From NCBI GenBank assembly GCA_033980235.1, contig CM067059.1:11842100-11906099 (forward strand): a stretch of DNA of 64,000 nucleotides, written 5' to 3'. This stretch comes from Diadema setosum. Lineage: Eukaryota > Echinodermata > Echinoidea > Diadematoida > Diadematidae. A program made the position numbers and the translations under genes. Shown here one piece after another: positions 59,569-64,000 of the stretch. The first letter of the stretch is position 1. Every line of letters begins with the position of its first letter. Below the pieces are notes generated by a model that saw nothing but the letters and a program-made list of their open reading frames with translations, had not been told where the DNA came from and did not search any database.

Positions 59569-59606
<38 letters not shown>
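59569..59606. repeat. (AC)n microsatellite
   Basis: About 38 bp of AC dinucleotides, followed by CA-rich sequence to 59650. Confidence 0.95.
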
Positions 59607-59611
<5 letters not shown>

Positions 59612-59828
59612 CACACATACTGCTACACACATCCATACACACACATTCACATAACCCTCGAACAATCAAACGAAAAACTGACCGGAGAAATATCTTCCAA
59701 AACGTTGAGCACATGCCAGGACAGTTGTGGTCATCTCGAATGCCACGTTAGTCACGGAACGTGGTATCCTCCAAAGAGGCATGTTGTAGAAGAGGCACAC
59801 CTGTTGATCGGAAGGAGACACTGCACCC

Positions 59829-59919
59829 ATTAACCCTTTCAATACTCTGAACACCGATTGACACAAGAAACCCTGTTGTATTCACTGTCCAAAGTCCCTT
59901 GGACACAGAAAGGGTTAAA
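59829..59919. mobile_element. Very short inverted-repeat element, TTAACCCTTTC ends
   Basis: Begins TTAACCCTTTC and ends GAAAGGGTTAA, an 11-bp perfect terminal inverted repeat around about 70 bp. TTAA at both ends could be a target duplication. No coding content. Confidence 0.45.
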
Positions 59920-62757
59920 GAAATCGATTCCAATACGTTCTCACGTTCCTTCCGCACACGGTCATCATCACCGTCATCATATTCTGCACAGTATAGTTGA
60001 TTAAGCGTCTGGACATGTCGAGAGGGCCCTTGGAACTGTCACTCAGGTATAATCCCTTCAAGAACATGACTTGTATCCAGTCACATGGAGTCGTCAAGAA
60101 CTTGACACGGAATGAAACCGCCCTAAGGTTGCCCAACAAAAACAGAATGCGTCACCCGTTTTAATTGATGCACCACCAAAGTTTAATCCATCACGAGGTC
60201 TAATTACAAAGGCTACCTCTCCTGTCAGCAAAAAGAAACAACAAAAGTGAAATTACAAGGATTCTTTCGAGGACTGCAAACATTTTATCCTTTGGCTCAC
60301 GTTGTCTGAATCATTAATTTGGAGTGCCAAACATTTACGTGGGACCCTTTAACATGATCAGCCTGCAGGGTCTTGGATCCTGGTATTAAAGGACCGGTCG
60401 TCTGTAACATTTTCAAAAGATAAATATGTATCGATACATAGTACTTGAAATAGGAATGATATGGCGCTTTTAAAGTTGATTTACCACTGTCCTGATTCAT
60501 CGAGGGAAATTACCGGGTATTGAAATGCTAATCTTGAGCGTGGTCGTCGGCATCTATCAATTATTTTCATACTTCGAAATCAAGGAAAGTGAAAAGTCAA
60601 AGATCTTATCAATATCGATGATATATATTATGTCAATATCGATGAGATTATAAACTCATGTCTGGATTGATTTACTCAACGTTCCCTCAATTAATCGAAA
60701 AGAAATAAAAATGCGTTTGAAAACTGCTGATTTTTACAGGTTACCTAAAGTCATCGTTTAGGAGTCTTCTCTAGTGGAAACTAGAGACAATTATATCAGT
60801 AATATACCTTGCTCTGGAGACTACCTTTTAACTTAGAAAAGGATTTCGATGACATGGTACATGTGTAAATGTTGGTATACATTTAAGCATGATTTATTTA
60901 CCCTTTCTCCGTCTGATCATTTCAGGAACTTTGCAATAATCAGTAGACATCCTCTTTGACTCCGCTTTTCTGGAATTCTTGACTTTCTTGGGAGATGAAG
61001 TAAAGACCAAACTTTAAAGTCGACAGTTGCACGGACTAAAAATTTATCATGTGACGGGAAGAAGTCTAGACTTGCTTTGTATTGTGAATCTATTGACATT
61101 ATTGTGCTTGTGTCAGTTTATGACCTTACGTAAGTATCTTGAACTTTATGGAACAGCTATTTCTGTATCAAAGTTCTTTATCGTACAGCTATTTATGTTC
61201 CTGTATCAAACTTTAGACTGCCGTATAATCAGTTTGTATAGAAAATAGAAGCTCTCTGTTTGCAGTTGTGCGAGAATCTCGAAATAAAATTGGGCACAAA
61301 ATACAGTGAGCGGATGATCCAAGTGGGTGCTGACGCTTTATAAAACAAATGATGCATGATTATTCAATAAGACGTTTCATGAACTGTCTTGGGTATCTAA
61401 CAATAATGATAAGGTCTTATTTATCCAGAGTAGCTAGGATAGTTAGAAACAAGCCTGGCTCCCAAATTCTAGCTGTTCTCCAATAATCAATTCTACCTTG
61501 ATAAATCGGTATCCACGTAGCCATGGTAATACATATTTTGTATACGATCAAATTCTCACAGATGTCAGGATCGGTACTCGTTAGTCACTGACGAACACTT
61601 GTCAAAACTCGAAGACTCGCGGATTGGCAACCCAAGGCTGAGAGGAAGCAGGTAATAGAGTCGGTTCTTGTTGGGCTCGTCTTGTTAGGAGGTGACCTCA
61701 GGTGAAATTGACAAAGAAAACTGGGTGGAATCATCGCGAAATTTGCAGCGGCTTGTTTTGCCTCGATTATTGACTCTATCAATTACCGCTTACAATAGTT
61801 TGTTCTTCGGGAAATGTGGTAGACAGAAAGCAGTGATCTTCTAGTTGAGCTTTTTTTGTATAAGCCGTGTATAGATCTTTTTCATTCAGTTGAGACGTGT
61901 GGTTCCAGAAATTAGATCACTTTTTGCTTGTAAAATATCTGTAATATGTGTAATGTGTTATTTTTTTAGTTCTGGTGGCTTTTGGCTCTGCGATAATGCT
62001 ATTCCAAATTGATGGAAAGATATTGGCAATGCTGTCCCATTTAAGGTTTGGGCGACATCTAGATTTCCTCTATACAGGAAAACACCACGTGTAGTTTGAC
62101 GAATGAAAAAATTGCATAATATGCTCTCTTTTCTAATAATTAATATTGGAGGAAAAGGTGCAGTGCAGGCTTAGCGAAACAGTTGTCTTGAACGTAGTAC
62201 TGGTTTTATTCTGGCGATTCAGTTTGGTTTCATTTCTGTATTTTCTTTCTTTCCAGCACTCACAGATAACAGGTATACTATGGCGGGAAAGTTGGAGATA
62301 CAAAACAATGTAGGAATTGTCACAATTCTGTATTATGAGTGACCACCGTCAAAACTGTTTATTTAAGCATAACATCATAGGAAATAAGCGGTGTGCGTAC
62401 TATAATCGGAAGAAGGAGAAAACAAAAGAAGAAATCGCCATCATAATTATAGGCATATCTTTACATATGGGGCTCCTCGGGTAAATATAGAGAGTATACA
62501 CTTATACCTCATTAAGTACCACACCGGACATAATGTTCGAAATGAAAGGGCAACAAAATGTGCTTTAATAATTTCTTGTCTTATTTGTGTCTATACGTGT
62601 TGAAGTGTGTGGTTAAGATTGCATCGCTGTGCCACTGAATTCAAGTGAGAAAGTCTAGGTGTATGCATGATGTTTGACGATCCGTTTCAAGACAGTACAA
62701 ATGTAATTCCCATATAGGTGTCCAGTTCTTTCGTGTAAACTTGGCTGTGGCTGTGAC
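59920..62757. other. Non-coding stretch, no gene seen
   Basis: 2.8 kb of AT-rich DNA. Short frames lack domains or splice context. No RNA gene was recognised. Confidence 0.4.
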
Positions 62758-63553
62758 AATGGGCCGGATGCATAAACGCTAGCAATTGCTTGTGCTAGCC
62801 TTTTACTCGAATCCGTATGCATAAAAACAAGCAATTGCTTGCGAGCAGAAGCTCTTGCTAGCAAGTACAAGCAATTGCTTGCTGTCCGCAAGCAATTGCT
62901 TAGAGACCAAGCATTTGCTTAAAAACGTATGCATAAAACATACCTTTTGCTAGTTCTTGCTAGCAATTGCTTACGATTTTCCAAGCTCTGTAAAATGAGC
63001 TTGAGCTTTTGCTTATCTGGGACGTTCCCTTTTAAGTATCATTTTCATATTCATGGAAGAAAGACAACAATTGTGAAGGAGTGGTATAAATCTACAAGAA
63101 ATTACTCTTAAGTAGAGTAAGAAATTTTTCATTTCAACAACGGGAATGTCCAGTGGTTAGCACGCAAAATTTGATGAAAAACAGGTGGGATGTCTCACTT
63201 CGGTGGAGAGCAAGGAGACGTCTCTCCACGTGCGATCTGGCAGATGCGGGCTATTGTAAGCAGTGGTGGGAATCAGCCAGTAATACGAGTGTGTGTATAG
63301 TTGTGTGTGTGTGTGCCCTTTCAAATGCATGCTGCCACACTCGCCTTTGTTCTTGTGTTCGCACAGGCGTGACGCTATTGTTCGAACCCTAAGCAATTGC
63401 TTGCTGAATGCAAGCAAAAGGTATGTGCACAAGCAAAAGATTATGCATATGTATTTAAGCAATTGCTTGAGCTACACCTTTTACTAGACGAGCTTGTGCT
63501 TTTGCTTGAAGCAATTGCTTACAAGCAATTGCTTGTTTTATGCATTCGGCCCA
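62758..63553 (-). mobile_element. AAGCAATTGCTT-array DNA element, copy 2 (inverted)
   Basis: Begins GGGCCGGATGCATAAACGC and ends TTATGCATTCGGCCC. It matches copy 1 in reverse along its length, including a translated stretch (RTASNCLYLLARASARKQLL) that is identical in both copies. AAT flanks both ends, a possible 3-bp target duplication. Relative to copy 1 it lacks about 75 bp and has about 18 bp extra near 63246-63266. No transposase. Confidence 0.85.
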
Positions 63554-64000
63554 ATAGTAAACGACAGTTGCTTTTTTTTTTATAATCTTGATAAGGAGAA
63601 GAAGGGTATGGATGTCTCAAATCGGTGGAACATTTTTATCGCAGTTGAGGAGTGACCAAAACTTGCCAAACTTAATATGCACAAAACAGAAGTGTTGACT
63701 GGGTAAATATATTTTGACAGATAATTTTTCAGATCTGCTTAAAAAGACAACAGACACTTTTTTTTCGACAACATCAGATGTGCCCGTGCCTTAAACCATA
63801 ACGTTTCTGCAACATTAGATTCCTTCTTTTTTTTTTAAAGTTATAGGCTACCTTTAATTACACTATAGAGAAGTACTTCTCGATTTGATCTGGTGAAGGG
63901 TACCAGATTTCCAGGCCGTAATGCTGGATTGCCAGATTTCCAGGCCGTATAATGCTGGATTGAATTTTTGTTTAACACATATTTGGGATTGACGAAGTGA
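63554..64000. other. Non-coding stretch with 30-bp tandem duplication
   Basis: Two adjacent units beginning CCAGATTTCCAGGCCGTA lie at 63903-63931 and 63932-63962. The second has two extra bases. Otherwise nothing recognised. Confidence 0.6.

Noticed and set aside
1..64000. tRNA and rRNA genes.
   Set aside because: No B-box plus acceptor-stem arrangement and no conserved rRNA core was seen on reading. A tRNAscan or Infernal run would be decisive.

Overview
The window is animal nuclear DNA, most consistent with a marine invertebrate and, by inference, an echinoderm such as a sea urchin. It is AT-rich and intron/intergenic-like, full of CA, TTTA, AAT and ATC microsatellites, and carries many short non-autonomous DNA elements. 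One dispersed palindromic family (two copies, 37.2-38.8 kb) has a sequence I associate from memory with echinoderm genomes. There is no operon structure, no rRNA or tRNA gene, no CRISPR array and no prokaryotic gene organisation. The organism call is inference and would need a search to settle.

One gene is clearly recognisable: a FAM181-family gene on the minus strand at about 44.46-46.00 kb. It has the N-terminal FAM181 box, a YAP-like TEAD-binding omega-loop motif (PLRKRRLPASFWQEP) and, at its very end, a VLKPIPTK tail like that of vertebrate FAM181A. An in-frame TAG codon lies between the omega-loop and the tail. No GT dinucleotide occurs on the coding strand between the omega-loop and the TAG, so normal splicing cannot remove the stop and keep the loop. 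The gene is therefore a nonsense allele, an assembly error, or a case of stop-codon readthrough.

Layout. 1-9.4 kb: non-coding with large microsatellites (AC, AAT, ATC/ACC, TTTA) and GC-rich islets near 3.6-3.8 and 6.7-6.85 kb. 9.4-23 kb: degenerate TTCGGAATAACGAAC-type repeats, small MITE-like elements, a GTCGAACTCATG inverted repeat, and several GC-rich islets that may be cis-regulatory. 23-31 kb: three inverted-repeat elements and a 0.9-kb minisatellite of about 45-bp units. 31-40.6 kb: microsatellites, polypyrimidine/polypurine tracts and further MITEs. 40.6-44.4 kb: plain 3' flank. 44.4-46.6 kb: the FAM181 gene and its 5' region. 46.6-54 kb: non-coding, with an AAT/AAG microsatellite, a 230-bp foldback and an acidic open frame. 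54-64 kb: one candidate exon on the plus strand, then two inverted copies, 6.8 kb apart, of an element built from arrays of the palindrome AAGCAATTGCTT.

Functionally the window reads as a developmental-gene neighbourhood: one compact, GC-rich coding gene likely linked to TEAD/Hippo-type transcription, in a large non-coding domain dotted with CpG-rich islets. Other exons here, if real, belong to genes that extend beyond the window.
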